Shown: in pieces, positions 1 to 8,060 of the stretch
Numbering within the stretch: position 1 is the first letter of the stretch
Layout: each line of letters begins with the position of its first letter
Assembly (NCBI GenBank): GCA_018882835.1
Contig: VERE01000029.1
Coordinates: forward strand, 1 to 35,314
Reading direction: 5' to 3'
Length of the DNA stretch: 35,314 nt
Source: Limnohabitans sp.
GTDB lineage: Bacteria > Pseudomonadota > Gammaproteobacteria > Burkholderiales > Burkholderiaceae_C
The notes under the pieces: generated by a model
Seen by the model: only the letters and a program-made list of their open reading frames with translations
What the model was told of the DNA's origin: nothing
The model's database searches: none
Position numbers and translations under genes: made by a program

Positions 1-283
1 GTACACCGTGGGCCGATTGAATTACAACCTGCAGGAACGCAAGATGGTCGATGCCATTGTGGGCCTGGAGTACGATGCGGGTTGCTGGCTCAGCCGGGTC
101 GTGTTCGAGCGCTTGCAAGTGGCTTCCAACCAGGCCAATCAGCGCATCATGTTCCAGCTGGAGTTTGTCGGATTCGCACGCGTGGGCTCCAATCCGCTGC
201 GGCACCTGAAAGAAAATATCCCTCGTTACCAGTATTTGCGTGACCAAATTGCGCCGCCCAGCCGTTTTGGCGTCTACGATTGA
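1..283 (+). CDS. lptD: LPS-assembly protein LptD, C-terminal fragment
   Basis: This is the 3' end of a gene that begins before the window; the reading frame runs from base 2 to a TGA at 281-283. About 93 residues are visible. They contain beta-barrel-type strands such as GRLNYNL and MFQLEFVGF and end in the sequence RFGVYD. LptD forms the outer-membrane barrel that, with LptE, inserts lipopolysaccharide into the outer leaflet. The identification rests on the C-terminal strand pattern and on surA following immediately, as in the lptD-surA-(pdxA)-rsmA cluster of E. coli. An in-frame GTG at base 8 is internal and not a real start. The next gene begins six bases after this stop, so the two are very probably co-transcribed. 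Confidence 0.85.
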   Translation, partial: YTVGRLNYNLQERKMVDAIVGLEYDAGCWLSRVVFERLQVASNQANQRIMFQLEFVGFARVGSNPLRHLKENIPRYQYLRDQIAPPSRFGVYD

Positions 284-288
284 ATTGC

Positions 289-1662
289 ATGAAGAAAAGT
301 CATTTCCACTTGGTGTTGCAGGGTGCGTTCACGCTGTTGATGGCCGCTGCGGTGCAGGCGCAAGGCTTGCGTACGCCGCAAGGCCTCGGGGCGGGGGGCC
401 TGCGCGCCGCGCCGCCCGCGCCTGTGGCCCGCACCGTTTCCGGCACATCGGACTTCATTGTGGCGATTGTCGACAGCGAACCTGTGACCAATCAGGAGAT
501 CGTGGCGCAGGCCTCCCGCGTGCGCGCCCAGGCCGCTCAACAAGGCGTGGCCCTGCCAGCGCGGCAGCAATTGCTGGGAGAGGCGCTGGAGCAGTTGATT
601 TACGAGCGCACCCAATTGCAATGGGCGCAGCAAACCGGCTTGAAGGTGACGGACGAAGAGGTGGATCAACTCGAGCGCTCTGTGGCCGAACGCAATCAGC
701 TCACGCTCAGCGAGTTTCGTTCTCAGCTGGAGCGCGAAGGCTTTTCTTTGACGCAATACCGCCAAAGCCTGCGCAATCAGCAGATCTTGCAACGTCTGCG
801 CGAGCGCGAGGTGCCTTCGCGGATCAAGGTGTCGGACCAGGAAATCGACCAGTTCCTCACACAGCAGAAAAGTCAAATGCAGACGCAGCAGTTGCATCTG
901 GCGCAGTTGTTGGTGGCGGTGCCAGACGATGCCAGTGCCGCAGAAGTTCAGCAGTTGCAGGACAAGGCGCATGCCTTGTTGAAGCAAGCTCGGGAGGGGG
1001 CCGACTTTTTCCGCCTGGCCCGTGACAACTCTCAGGCGCAGGACCGTGCCAACGGCGGCCAGATGGGTTTGCGCACCGTCGACCGCTACCCCAGCCTGTT
1101 TGTGGAGGCCACGCAAAAAGCGGCGGTGGGCGATGTGGTTGGCCCGGTGCGCTCCGGTGCGGGTTTTCATTTGCTGAAGGTGATCGAGAAGCCCAAGGCC
1201 GAATCAGCCTTGACCATTGCGCAAACGCACGCACGCCATATTCTGTTGCGTCCGGGTGGCCAATTGAGTCAGACCGCCGCGCGTGCGCAACTGACCCAGA
1301 TGAAGCGCCGTGTCGAGCAAGGTCAGGCCAATTTTGCCGACCTGGCCAAAGAGTTCTCGCAGGATGCCAGCGCAAGCCAGGGCGGCGAGTTGGGTTGGGC
1401 CAGCGCAGGCATGTTTGTGCCTGAATTTGAAGAGGTCATGAACCGGCTGGGCATTGACGAAATTTCAGAGCCCTTGATATCGCGCTTTGGCGTGCATTTG
1501 ATCCAGGTATTGGCACGTCGCAACAATCCGTTGACGGTGCGCGAAGAGCGCGAATATGCACGCAATGCGCTGAAAGAGCGAAAGTACAATGAAACCTACG
1601 AAACCTGGGCCCAGGAAATACGGGGTCGGGCTTACATTGAATACCGCGAACCGCCGCAGTGA
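289..1662 (+). CDS. surA: Periplasmic chaperone / peptidyl-prolyl isomerase SurA
   Basis: SurA escorts unfolded outer-membrane proteins, including LptD, through the periplasm to the BAM complex. The 457-residue product starts with a signal peptide (MKK, hydrophobic core FTLLMAAAV, likely cleavage after AVQA near residue 24). A SurA N-terminal chaperone domain follows. Then come two parvulin domains: one around QLHLAQLLVAV to GAGFHLLKVIEK, and one beginning at the motif THARHILL with GGELGW and the closing FGVHLIQVL. I chose the ATG at 289. A TTG at 280 overlapping the lptD stop is also in frame, but the ATG gives a normal signal peptide. The gene lies between lptD and rsmA with short gaps, so it is probably part of an operon. 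pdxA, which separates surA and rsmA in E. coli, is not present here. Confidence 0.95.
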   Translation: MKKSHFHLVLQGAFTLLMAAAVQAQGLRTPQGLGAGGLRAAPPAPVARTVSGTSDFIVAIVDSEPVTNQEIVAQASRVRAQAAQQGVALPARQQLLGEALEQLIYERTQLQWAQQTGLKVTDEEVDQLERSVAERNQLTLSEFRSQLEREGFSLTQYRQSLRNQQILQRLREREVPSRIKVSDQEIDQFLTQQKSQMQTQQLHLAQLLVAVPDDASAAEVQQLQDKAHALLKQAREGADFFRLARDNSQAQDRANGGQMGLRTVDRYPSLFVEATQKAAVGDVVGPVRSGAGFHLLKVIEKPKAESALTIAQTHARHILLRPGGQLSQTAARAQLTQMKRRVEQGQANFADLAKEFSQDASASQGGELGWASAGMFVPEFEEVMNRLGIDEISEPLISRFGVHLIQVLARRNNPLTVREEREYARNALKERKYNETYETWAQEIRGRAYIEYREPPQ

Positions 1663-1680
1663 GCGAAGACGGGATTTGTC

Positions 1681-2457
1681 TTGAAGCACATTGCCCGCAA
1701 GCGTTTTGGCCAGCACTTTCTGACCGATACCGCCATCATTGATGGCATTGTTGACAGCATCGCGCCTTTGCCGGGGCAGGCTGTGGTTGAAATCGGCCCG
1801 GGATTGGCAGCGCTGACGCAACCCCTGGTGGAGCGCCTGGGCCAGCTGACGGTCATTGAGCTCGACCGCGATCTGGCACAGCGCCTGCGCAGTCACCCGC
1901 AGTTGCGGGTGGTCGAGTCCGATGTGCTGAAAGTGGATTTCACGGCGCTGGCGGCCCAGCTGGGTGTGCCAGCCCTGCGCGTGGTCGGCAACTTGCCTTA
2001 CAACATCTCCACGCCTATTTTGTTTCACTTGCTCGAACATGTATCGGCCATTGTTGACCAGAACTTCATGCTTCAAAAGGAAGTGGTTGACCGCATGGTT
2101 GCAGCCCCGGCAACCGCAGCCTACGGCCGTTTGAGCGTGATGCTGCAATGGCGTTATGCGATGGAGATGACCTTGTTTGTGCCGCCGCACGCCTTTGACC
2201 CACCGCCCCGGGTGGACAGCGCTGTGGTGCGAATGGTGCCGCGACAGGATGCCGCACCGCTGTCGCCAGCCTTGCTGTCAGAGTTGGTGCAAGTGGCTTT
2301 CAGTCAGCGCCGCAAACTGCTGCGCCACACGCTGGGCCGATGGCTGGAAGCGCGCAACTGGGCGGGGACGTTCGATGTGCAGCGTCGCGCCGAAGAAGTT
2401 CCGGTGGACGCCTATGTGGCATTGGCGCAAGCCCTGGGTGGGCCTGCCCATCCCTGA
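1681..2457 (+). CDS. rsmA: 16S rRNA (adenine1518/1519-N6)-dimethyltransferase RsmA (KsgA)
   Basis: RsmA dimethylates two adjacent adenines in the terminal helix of 16S rRNA during late 30S assembly, using S-adenosylmethionine. The 258-residue protein is of normal length. It shows the family N-terminus KRFGQHFL, the SAM-binding motif [10 protein letters not shown] (residues 37-46), the acidic motif VIELDRDL and the catalytic motif NLPYNIS (104-110). The start is a TTG at 1681. It is well supported because an in-frame stop (the surA TGA at 1660-1662) lies only 18 bases upstream, no ATG or GTG lies between, and the product begins at the expected residue. A rare start codon may keep expression low. 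The stop lies three bases from the stop of the convergent barstar-like gene. Confidence 0.95.
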   Translation: MKHIARKRFGQHFLTDTAIIDGIVDSIAPLPGQAVVEIGPGLAALTQPLVERLGQLTVIELDRDLAQRLRSHPQLRVVESDVLKVDFTALAAQLGVPALRVVGNLPYNISTPILFHLLEHVSAIVDQNFMLQKEVVDRMVAAPATAAYGRLSVMLQWRYAMEMTLFVPPHAFDPPPRVDSAVVRMVPRQDAAPLSPALLSELVQVAFSQRRKLLRHTLGRWLEARNWAGTFDVQRRAEEVPVDAYVALAQALGGPAHP

Positions 2458-2460
2458 GCC

Positions 2461-3039
2461 TCAGGCTGCGGCCAGCCAGTAGCCCGCGTTGAAGGGGCTG
2501 CTCATGCGCAACGCCAAGGGCGAAATATCCACCAGCTTGTCGGTCGGCATTTTTTCGCCAGGCTCGGTCAGCTCAATGCCTTGCTGGGCTTCCGGGCTTT
2601 CAGTCACACCTTCCACCACAGCCGATGGTGCGCGTGCCACCGAGAATGAGTAGAAGCAGCGGAACGGCACTTTGCGGTCGGACCAGTAATCAGCCGCTTC
2701 GCGGAAGACGTCCAGCAACTGCTCACGGGCTTCCTTGTCGAACTTGGCATGCGCCGGAATGTGCTCCAGCACCAGGATGAAGCCAGGTTGCGGCCCCGAC
2801 TTGTGCAACGGATCGGTCATACCGTCGTACAGCGAGTCGAAGTTCTTGCTGGCTTGCGTGGGGAACGTGAATTGCTGGGCAATCAGGTCCAGCACATCTT
2901 GTTTGCTTTGCGCCTGGGCCAGATTGGCGTACAAAAAGTGGTGCCCCAAGGCCTGGGCGGCCTCCTGCAGATCCGGCACACGAAAGGCGCGAATCGACTG
3001 GACGATGTTGGTTTTCACTGTACGAAGCGGCGTATCCAT
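2461..3039 (-). CDS. Barstar-family (ribonuclease-inhibitor-like) protein
   Basis: This is a 192-residue soluble protein. Its central part (DVLDLIAQQFTFP, KNFDSLYDGMTD, GFILVLEHIP, then an acidic helix) resembles the barstar fold, in which a small alpha/beta protein blocks the active site of a barnase-type RNase. An N-terminal extension (RTVKTNIVQSIRAFRV) and a C-terminal tail of about 55 residues lie outside the barstar core. I chose the ATG at 3039 over an upstream TTG at 3114, because conserved-looking sequence begins at MDTPLRT and the upstream residues look non-coding. No barnase-like gene is adjacent, so it is an orphan and may not be a toxin inhibitor. Related proteins, from memory, are common and chromosomal in Burkholderiales. 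The fold is a fair assignment; the function is unknown. Confidence 0.75.
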   Translation of the reverse strand: MDTPLRTVKTNIVQSIRAFRVPDLQEAAQALGHHFLYANLAQAQSKQDVLDLIAQQFTFPTQASKNFDSLYDGMTDPLHKSGPQPGFILVLEHIPAHAKFDKEAREQLLDVFREAADYWSDRKVPFRCFYSFSVARAPSAVVEGVTESPEAQQGIELTEPGEKMPTDKLVDISPLALRMSSPFNAGYWLAAA

Positions 3040-3081
3040 CTCCGTGGCTTTCCTTGAAAATAAGACGAGGGCGTGACAAAT

Positions 3082-3111
3082 TTCATACTCTGGAAGTTTG
3101 TTGCTCTGCAA
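3082..3111 (-). promoter_or_regulatory. Possible promoter of the barstar-like gene
   Basis: On the minus strand, TTGCAG (3106-3111) and TATGAA (3082-3087) are separated by 18 bases and lie about 45 bases upstream of the chosen ATG. The match to the sigma-70 consensus is moderate. The position is reasonable because an upstream terminator (3175-3214) should isolate this gene from maeB, so it needs its own promoter. Confidence 0.25.
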
Positions 3112-3127
3112 CATGGCTTCAAGAGCC

Positions 3128-3141
3128 TCGGGTTAACCCGA
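3128..3141. promoter_or_regulatory. 14-bp perfect palindrome, operator-like
   Basis: TCGGGTTAACCCGA is a perfect inverted repeat with no spacer, in the short intergenic space between the maeB terminator and the predicted promoter of the barstar-like gene. It begins 17 bases upstream of the predicted -35 element. Perfect palindromes of this size in a 220-base intergenic region are more often dimeric regulator sites than chance, but no regulator can be named. A smaller inverted repeat (GTTGC-TCT-GCAAC, 3100-3112) overlaps the -35 element. Confidence 0.35.
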
Positions 3142-3174
3142 AATTTCAAGCCTGTAGTGTGAAGCAAAAGCCAT

Positions 3175-3214
3175 AAAAACGCAAGCCCATGCCCAATAAT
3201 TGAGCATGGGTTTG
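3175..3214 (-). terminator. Intrinsic terminator of maeB
   Basis: On the minus strand, 45 bases past the maeB stop, arms 3214-3204 and 3192-3182 pair over 11 bp (one G-U pair) around an 11-base loop. TTTTT follows at 3179-3175, two bases after the stem. This is a classic Rho-independent terminator and separates maeB from the downstream barstar-like gene. Confidence 0.75.
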
Positions 3215-3259
3215 TCGGGAAATCCAAAATTAAGTGATTGCCCGCTCTCAAACAAAGCC

Positions 3260-5566
3260 TTACCGAGCTGCGCTTGCATCCGCTACAGTGAGCGCTGTCA
3301 TGTTGACGATGCGGCGAACCGTGGTGCTGGCGGTCAGAATATGGACGGGTTTGGCCGCGCCCAGCAGGACTGGGCCGATGGCGATGTTGCCGCCAGCGGC
3401 TGTTTTAAGCAAATTGTAGGAAATATTGGCGGCATCCAGGTTGGGGAGCACCAAAAGGTTCGCACTGCCAGACAGGGTGCTGCGTGGCATCATGGCATGA
3501 CGCGCTGCACCATCGAGGGCCACATCGCCGTGCATTTCCCCATCGATTTCCAGCCAGGGGGCGCGTTGCTGAACCAGGGCCAGGGTTTGGCGCATCTTCA
3601 CGGCCGAGGCTTGGTTGCTGCTGCCAAAGTTGGAGTGCGACAGCAGGGCGGCTTTGGGGTGGATGCCAAAACGCATCATTTCCTCGGCCGCCATGACGGT
3701 GATTTCCGCCAACTGCTCGGCGCTCGGGTCGTAGTTGATGTGGGTGTCCACCAGGAAGATCTGGCGGTCGGGCAACAGCAGGCCGTTCATGCAGGCGTAA
3801 GTGCTGACACCGGGTCGGTGCCCAATGACCTGATGGATGTAGTTCAGGTGAACGTCCGGCGTGCTCCAGGTGCCGCAGATCATGCCGTCCACTTCGCCCT
3901 TGTGCAGCATCATGGTGCCAATCAGCGACAGGCGGCGGCGCATGTCGATCTTGGCCAATTGCTGGGTCACGCCTTTGCGCTCGGTCAGTTGGTGGTAGGT
4001 CTGCCAGAAATCGCGGTAGCGGTGGTCGTTCTCAACGTTGACCACCTGGTAATCCACACCTTCGCGCAGGCGCAAGCCGAAGTTTTGAACCCGTTTGGCG
4101 ATCACCTCGGGACGCCCGATCAGGGTGGGCTGTGCCAGGTTTTCGTCCACCACAATTTGGACCGCGCGCAGCACGCGTTCTTCTTCACCCTCGGCATAGG
4201 CCACCCGTTTTTTGCTGGCGCGCTTGGCGGCAGCGTAAATGGGCTTCATGGTGGAGCCAGAAGCGTAGACAAAGCTTTGCAGGCGCTCGCGGTACGCATC
4301 CATGTTCTGGATGGGGCGCAGTGCGACACCACTGTCGGCCGCCGCTTGAGCCACGGCCGGCGCAATTTTGATCATCAAACGCGGATCAAAAGGCTTGGGA
4401 ATCAGGTACTCCGGGCCAAACGCCAGGCTCTCGCCCGAGTAAGCGGCTGCCACTACCTCACTTTGCTCCGCCTGCGCCAGTTCGGCAATGGCATACACCG
4501 CGGCGATTTCCATCTCCACCGTGATGGTGGACGCACCGGCATCCAGAGCGCCACGAAAAATGTAGGGAAAACACAGGACGTTGTTGACCTGGTTGGGGTA
4601 GTCGGTGCGGCCAGTGGCCATGATGGCGTCGTCGCGCACTTTTTTGACTTCTTCGGGCAGAATTTCCGGCGTCGGGTTGGCCAGCGCCAGGATCAGCGGT
4701 TTGGCCGCCATTTTCTGGACCATCTCTGGCTTGAGCACCCCACCGGCCGACAGGCCCAGGAACACATCGGCGCCCTCGATCACTTCTGACAGGCTGCGGG
4801 CCGAGGTTTTTTGGGCGAATTGGATTTTGTCCTCGTCCATCAATTCGGTGCGCCCTTCGTAAACCACCCCGGCCAGGTCGGTGACAAAAATATTCTGTCT
4901 GGGCACCCCCAGCTTGACCAGCAGGCCCAGGCAGGCCAAGGCGGCTGCGCCTGCCCCCGAGGTGACAATTTTGACCTTCTGCAGGTCTTTTTCTACCACT
5001 TTGAGCCCGTTCAAAATGGCCGCACCCACCACAATAGCGGTGCCGTGCTGGTCATCGTGAAAGACCGGAATTTTCATGCGCTCGCGCAGCTTGCGCTCGA
5101 CATAAAAACAGTCGGGCGCCTTGATGTCTTCCAGGTTGATGCCCCCGAAAGTGGGCTCCAGCGACGCAATGGTGTCCACCAGCCGGTCCAGGTTGCGCTC
5201 ATTGATTTCAAGGTCGAAGACGTCAATGCCCGCGAACTTCTTGAACAGCACGCCCTTGCCTTCCATCACGGGTTTGGAGGCCAGCGGACCGATGTCGCCC
5301 AAGCCCAGCACCGCCGTGCCGTTGGAAATCACGGCCACCAGGTTGCCCCGGCTGGTGTACTTGAAGGCGGCGTTCGGGTCTTTGACAATTTCTTCGCAAG
5401 GTGCAGCCACGCCGGGCGAGTAAGCCAGGGCCAGGTCATGCTGGTTCACCAGCTGCTTGGTGGCCTGGATTGCCACTTTGCCTGGGTTCGGGAACTGGTG
5501 GTATTCCAGTGCTGCGCGGCGCAGTTCTTCGCGGGCTTCTTGGGTGGCCGAAGGGCTGATGCTCAT
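3260..5566 (-). CDS. maeB: NADP-dependent malic enzyme with C-terminal phosphotransacetylase-like domain
   Basis: MaeB oxidatively decarboxylates malate to pyruvate, making NADPH for gluconeogenic growth and biosynthesis. The 768-residue protein has the large two-part architecture. The malic enzyme part spans about residues 1-430, with [10 protein letters not shown], the metal-binding FHDDQHGTA and the nucleotide-binding region [16 protein letters not shown] phosphotransacetylase-like domain spans about 440-768, including [17 protein letters not shown] and [14 protein letters not shown]. In characterised MaeB proteins this second domain is regulatory (acetyl-CoA inhibition) and not catalytic. 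The ATG at 5566 is preceded by GGAG at good spacing; an upstream non-ATG start at 5596 has no support. The gene is transcribed alone: a -10-like TACAAT lies upstream and a strong terminator lies downstream. Confidence 0.95.
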   Translation of the reverse strand: MSISPSATQEAREELRRAALEYHQFPNPGKVAIQATKQLVNQHDLALAYSPGVAAPCEEIVKDPNAAFKYTSRGNLVAVISNGTAVLGLGDIGPLASKPVMEGKGVLFKKFAGIDVFDLEINERNLDRLVDTIASLEPTFGGINLEDIKAPDCFYVERKLRERMKIPVFHDDQHGTAIVVGAAILNGLKVVEKDLQKVKIVTSGAGAAALACLGLLVKLGVPRQNIFVTDLAGVVYEGRTELMDEDKIQFAQKTSARSLSEVIEGADVFLGLSAGGVLKPEMVQKMAAKPLILALANPTPEILPEEVKKVRDDAIMATGRTDYPNQVNNVLCFPYIFRGALDAGASTITVEMEIAAVYAIAELAQAEQSEVVAAAYSGESLAFGPEYLIPKPFDPRLMIKIAPAVAQAAADSGVALRPIQNMDAYRERLQSFVYASGSTMKPIYAAAKRASKKRVAYAEGEEERVLRAVQIVVDENLAQPTLIGRPEVIAKRVQNFGLRLREGVDYQVVNVENDHRYRDFWQTYHQLTERKGVTQQLAKIDMRRRLSLIGTMMLHKGEVDGMICGTWSTPDVHLNYIHQVIGHRPGVSTYACMNGLLLPDRQIFLVDTHINYDPSAEQLAEITVMAAEEMMRFGIHPKAALLSHSNFGSSNQASAVKMRQTLALVQQRAPWLEIDGEMHGDVALDGAARHAMMPRSTLSGSANLLVLPNLDAANISYNLLKTAAGGNIAIGPVLLGAAKPVHILTASTTVRRIVNMTALTVADASAAR

Positions 5567-5618
5567 GCGTGTTCTCCAGAGGTGGCGTCGCTGCAAAGTT
5601 CGACTGCCTGGGGGTGGG

Positions 5619-5624
5619 ATTGTA
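5619..5624 (-). promoter_or_regulatory. Possible -10 element of maeB
   Basis: TACAAT on the minus strand matches five of six bases of the sigma-70 -10 consensus. It would give a leader of roughly 45 bases carrying the GGAG ribosome-binding site of maeB. No convincing -35 hexamer is seen at 16-18 bases, so an activator may be needed or the call may be wrong. The rest of the 148-base gap up to pepP shows nothing else I can name. Confidence 0.35.
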
Positions 5625-5714
5625 GGCTTGGGGGACTACCGCGCCGTGCGTAGAAATGCGCATTCGAAGTCCAGAGAATTTTTACTTTTCCCCAGGCAAT
5701 GGGCGGCAAGAACA

Positions 5715-7091
5715 TCAGCCGCGCATCAGCGCCTCTATCTCATCGGCCTTGACGGGCACGTCGCGGGTGATCAGCTCGCAACCTTCTGGGGTTACCACGG
5801 CATCGTCTTCGATTCGGATCCCCAGGTCCCAGAACGCCTGGGGCACATCATCGGCTGCACGCACATACAGGCCCGGCTCAAGGGTCAACACCATGCCCGG
5901 GCGCAGCACGCGGCTTGGGCGGTTGATGAGGGTTTCCCCAGAAAGGGGGTCGCGCCGCGTGCTCAGGGTCCCTGTCTCGCCTGGCTCGACATAGCTGCCG
6001 CAGTCATGCACGTCCATGCCCAGCCAATGCCCGGTGCGGTGCATGTAATAGCGGAAGTAATGACGTTGCTCGATCACATCCTCGACATTGCCGTGGCGGT
6101 TTTTATCCAGCAAACCAAGATCGAGCAGTCCTTGGGACAGCACTTTGACCGTGGCTTCATGCGGATCGGTGAACTTGGCGCCGGCACGGGTGGCTGCAAT
6201 CGCTGCATCCTGGCTCGCCAGGACCAGGTCGTACAACGCCCGCTGGGCGCCGCTGAAGCGCCCATTGGCCGGGAAGGTGCGGGTGATGTCGCTGGCATAG
6301 CCATCAAGCTCGCAGCCTGCGTCGATCAGCACCAGTTCGCCATCGCGCACCGGCGCCGCATCGGCGCGGTAGTGCAGCACACAGGCATTGGCCCCGGCCG
6401 CCACAATCGAGCCATACGCGGGAAACTGCGAGCCATGGCGGCGAAACTCATGCAACAACTCGGCTTCCAGATGGTATTCGCGCACCTCCTCCCCAGCGCG
6501 CAAACGCTGTGCACTGGTTTGCATGGCACGCACATGGGCGCCGGCGCTGATGCGGGCGGCGCGGCGCATGATGGCCAATTCATGCGCGTCTTTGACCAGC
6601 CGCATCTCATCGAGCAGGGTACACAGATCGCGTTGCTCGCTCGGGCACTCGGCGCCAAAACGCACGCGCGCACGAACTTTTTGCAGCCAACCATCGATGC
6701 GTGTCTCCAGGCCGTTGTGCGTCGCAAACGGATACCAGACGGTGCGCCGGTTTTCCAGCAGGCTTGGCATCAGCCGATCCAAATCGCTGACGGAGTGCGC
6801 TGCCTGGACTTTCAATTGCCCCACCGCCGCCTCGGGGCCCAAACGGAACCCGTCCCAGATTTCGCGCTCCAGGTCTTTGGGCTGACACCACAAAGTGGCA
6901 GCGCCCTCGGCCGTAACCACCAACCAGGCTTGGGGTTCGCTGAAGCCCGTCAGGTAATAAAAATAGCTGTCATGCCGGTACGGAAAATCGCTGTCGCGGT
7001 TGCGCGGGCGTTCCGGTGCCGTCGGAATGATGGCAATGCCACCGGCACCGAGTTGGGCCGCCAGGCGGGCACGACGTTCTGGGTAAATCAT
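5715..7091 (-). CDS. pepP: Xaa-Pro aminopeptidase (aminopeptidase P)
   Basis: This cytosolic dimetal peptidase removes an N-terminal residue that precedes proline. The 458-residue protein has the aminopeptidase P N-terminal domain (YPERRARL, SYFYYLTGF) and a pita-bread catalytic domain. All five expected metal ligands are visible: D257 and D268 (LIDAGCELDGYASDITR), H355 (HRTGHWLGMDVHD), E405 (LEPGLYV) and E428 (GIRIEDD). The ATG at 7091 gives the expected N-terminus. It lies 75 bases downstream of the murU-like gene in the same direction, with a 17-bp inverted repeat between them. It is either in an operon with that gene or has its own promoter. Confidence 0.95.
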   Translation of the reverse strand: MIYPERRARLAAQLGAGGIAIIPTAPERPRNRDSDFPYRHDSYFYYLTGFSEPQAWLVVTAEGAATLWCQPKDLEREIWDGFRLGPEAAVGQLKVQAAHSVSDLDRLMPSLLENRRTVWYPFATHNGLETRIDGWLQKVRARVRFGAECPSEQRDLCTLLDEMRLVKDAHELAIMRRAARISAGAHVRAMQTSAQRLRAGEEVREYHLEAELLHEFRRHGSQFPAYGSIVAAGANACVLHYRADAAPVRDGELVLIDAGCELDGYASDITRTFPANGRFSGAQRALYDLVLASQDAAIAATRAGAKFTDPHEATVKVLSQGLLDLGLLDKNRHGNVEDVIEQRHYFRYYMHRTGHWLGMDVHDCGSYVEPGETGTLSTRRDPLSGETLINRPSRVLRPGMVLTLEPGLYVRAADDVPQAFWDLGIRIEDDAVVTPEGCELITRDVPVKADEIEALMRG

Positions 7092-7120
7092 GGGCAGGTC
7101 TTTGCGTCAAACTATGAGCA

Positions 7121-7137
7121 GCCTTCATTATGAAGGC
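7121..7137. repeat. 17-bp inverted repeat between murU-like gene and pepP
   Basis: GCCTTCAT-T-ATGAAGGC is a perfect inverted repeat with 8-bp arms around one base, 30 bases upstream of the pepP ATG. As RNA it could form a six-pair stem with a five-base loop. No T-run follows on either strand, so it is not an obvious intrinsic terminator. A regulator site or an mRNA processing/stability element are alternatives. Confidence 0.45.
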
Positions 7138-7166
7138 GATGGCACGTCCCTCAGGCCCCTCAGCTT

Positions 7167-7937
7167 TCAGGTCGCGTTGAGTGCAGCAAGGCGCTCTGGC
7201 GTGCCAACGTCGGTCCAGGGCCCGGTGTAAAGCGAGGCGCTGACGCGCCCCAGGTCCATCGCATGTCGCAACATTGGGGCCAGAGCCGCGCGCACGCCCT
7301 GCGGATTGCCGCAGGGGATATCGCACACTGGTGGCGCGAAAAACTGCCGTCTGTAAAGCGCGATCGTGCTGAAGGTGTAAAGGGGCAGGCCGCTGTCCTT
7401 GGCAAGGTTCAGCGCCAGGCCGTCGCTTGAAAGACCGAAGTCGCCGCGCGGGTTGTGCGGTGGGTTGGGCACCAGCCAGAGGTGGGCCCAATGCCCCGAC
7501 TGCGCAAATCTTTGACGGCTGGCCTCACTGTAGCGAAATTGGGGTGCATAGACATCGCCAGCGGCCACCCAGAAAACTTCGTCCAGGGCGGGCAAGGCGC
7601 GCACAATGCCCCCGGCAGTTTCCAGCGCACCGCCAAAATCGCGACCCTCTTGCGAGTAGTGAAGTTGCATTGGCGCGGCGGCTGTTGAGGCTTGAAAATT
7701 GGCTCCAAAAAAATCGGAAATTTGCGTGCCCAGCCAGTCGGTGTTGATGACCAAGCTGGACACCCCGCCCTGGCCCAAGGCCTCCATCGGCCATTGCATC
7801 AAAGGCTTGCCTTGCACCTGCAGCAAGGGCTTGGGCGTGCTGTCAGTCAGGGGGCGCATGCGTTCGCCCCGGCCAGCGGCCAGTAACAGGGCCGTGGCTG
7901 GGCGGGCGTTGGGGGCGGCGAGGGGCGTGGCTTGCAT
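7167..7937 (-). CDS. murU: Sugar-1-phosphate nucleotidyltransferase, MurU-like
   Basis: The family transfers a nucleotide to a sugar 1-phosphate. The closest recognisable members are MurU proteins, which make UDP-MurNAc from MurNAc-1-phosphate in the cell-wall recycling route that bypasses fosfomycin-sensitive synthesis. The 256-residue protein has the Rossmann signature [21 protein letters not shown] (residues 17-37), the ETAGGI substrate loop, a metal-binding GD (WVAAGDVYA) and a C-terminal [14 protein letters not shown]. The ATG at 7937 is used; a TTG two codons earlier also exists. Mannose-1-phosphate guanylyltransferase is the usual automatic label for such proteins, so the substrate is inferred. 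The sugar kinase AmgK, the normal partner, is not next to it and not in the window. Confidence 0.8.
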   Translation of the reverse strand: MQATPLAAPNARPATALLLAAGRGERMRPLTDSTPKPLLQVQGKPLMQWPMEALGQGGVSSLVINTDWLGTQISDFFGANFQASTAAAPMQLHYSQEGRDFGGALETAGGIVRALPALDEVFWVAAGDVYAPQFRYSEASRQRFAQSGHWAHLWLVPNPPHNPRGDFGLSSDGLALNLAKDSGLPLYTFSTIALYRRQFFAPPVCDIPCGNPQGVRAALAPMLRHAMDLGRVSASLYTGPWTDVGTPERLAALNAT

Positions 7938-8008
7938 CGTCAAACGGTCGGTGGCGACTCAAGTGTAGCCACCCGACAGGGGGTCAGTTTGGCGTGGGCG
8001 AGCCCCGC

Positions 8009-8014
8009 TAAAAT
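8009..8014 (+). promoter_or_regulatory. Possible -10 element of tkt
   Basis: TAAAAT lies 46 bases before the tkt ATG, in the 123-base region divergent from the murU-like gene. It matches five of six -10 bases. A -35 at the right distance is weak (AGTTTG at 7986-7991). The ATG itself lacks a clear Shine-Dalgarno sequence. Confidence 0.35.
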
Positions 8015-8060
8015 CGGAGGCTTCGCTGAAAACTTACCACCACCCCAACTTCTTCACACC

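Noticed and set aside
274-1170. Long minus-strand open frame opposite surA, one of many such long antisense frames in the window.
   Set aside because: It mirrors a well-supported gene in a GC-rich sequence, shows no recognisable domain and has low-complexity, histidine/arginine-rich composition. The same applies to the other long frames opposite maeB, tkt, lplT and hpaE.
2461-3039. Toxin-antitoxin module based on the barstar-like protein.
   Set aside because: No barnase or other toxin-like gene is adjacent; the neighbours are rsmA and maeB.
3200-4789. 529-codon plus-strand frame opposite maeB.
   Set aside because: maeB is a certain gene with clear catalytic motifs. The antisense frame has no family resemblance and reflects codon bias of the opposite strand.
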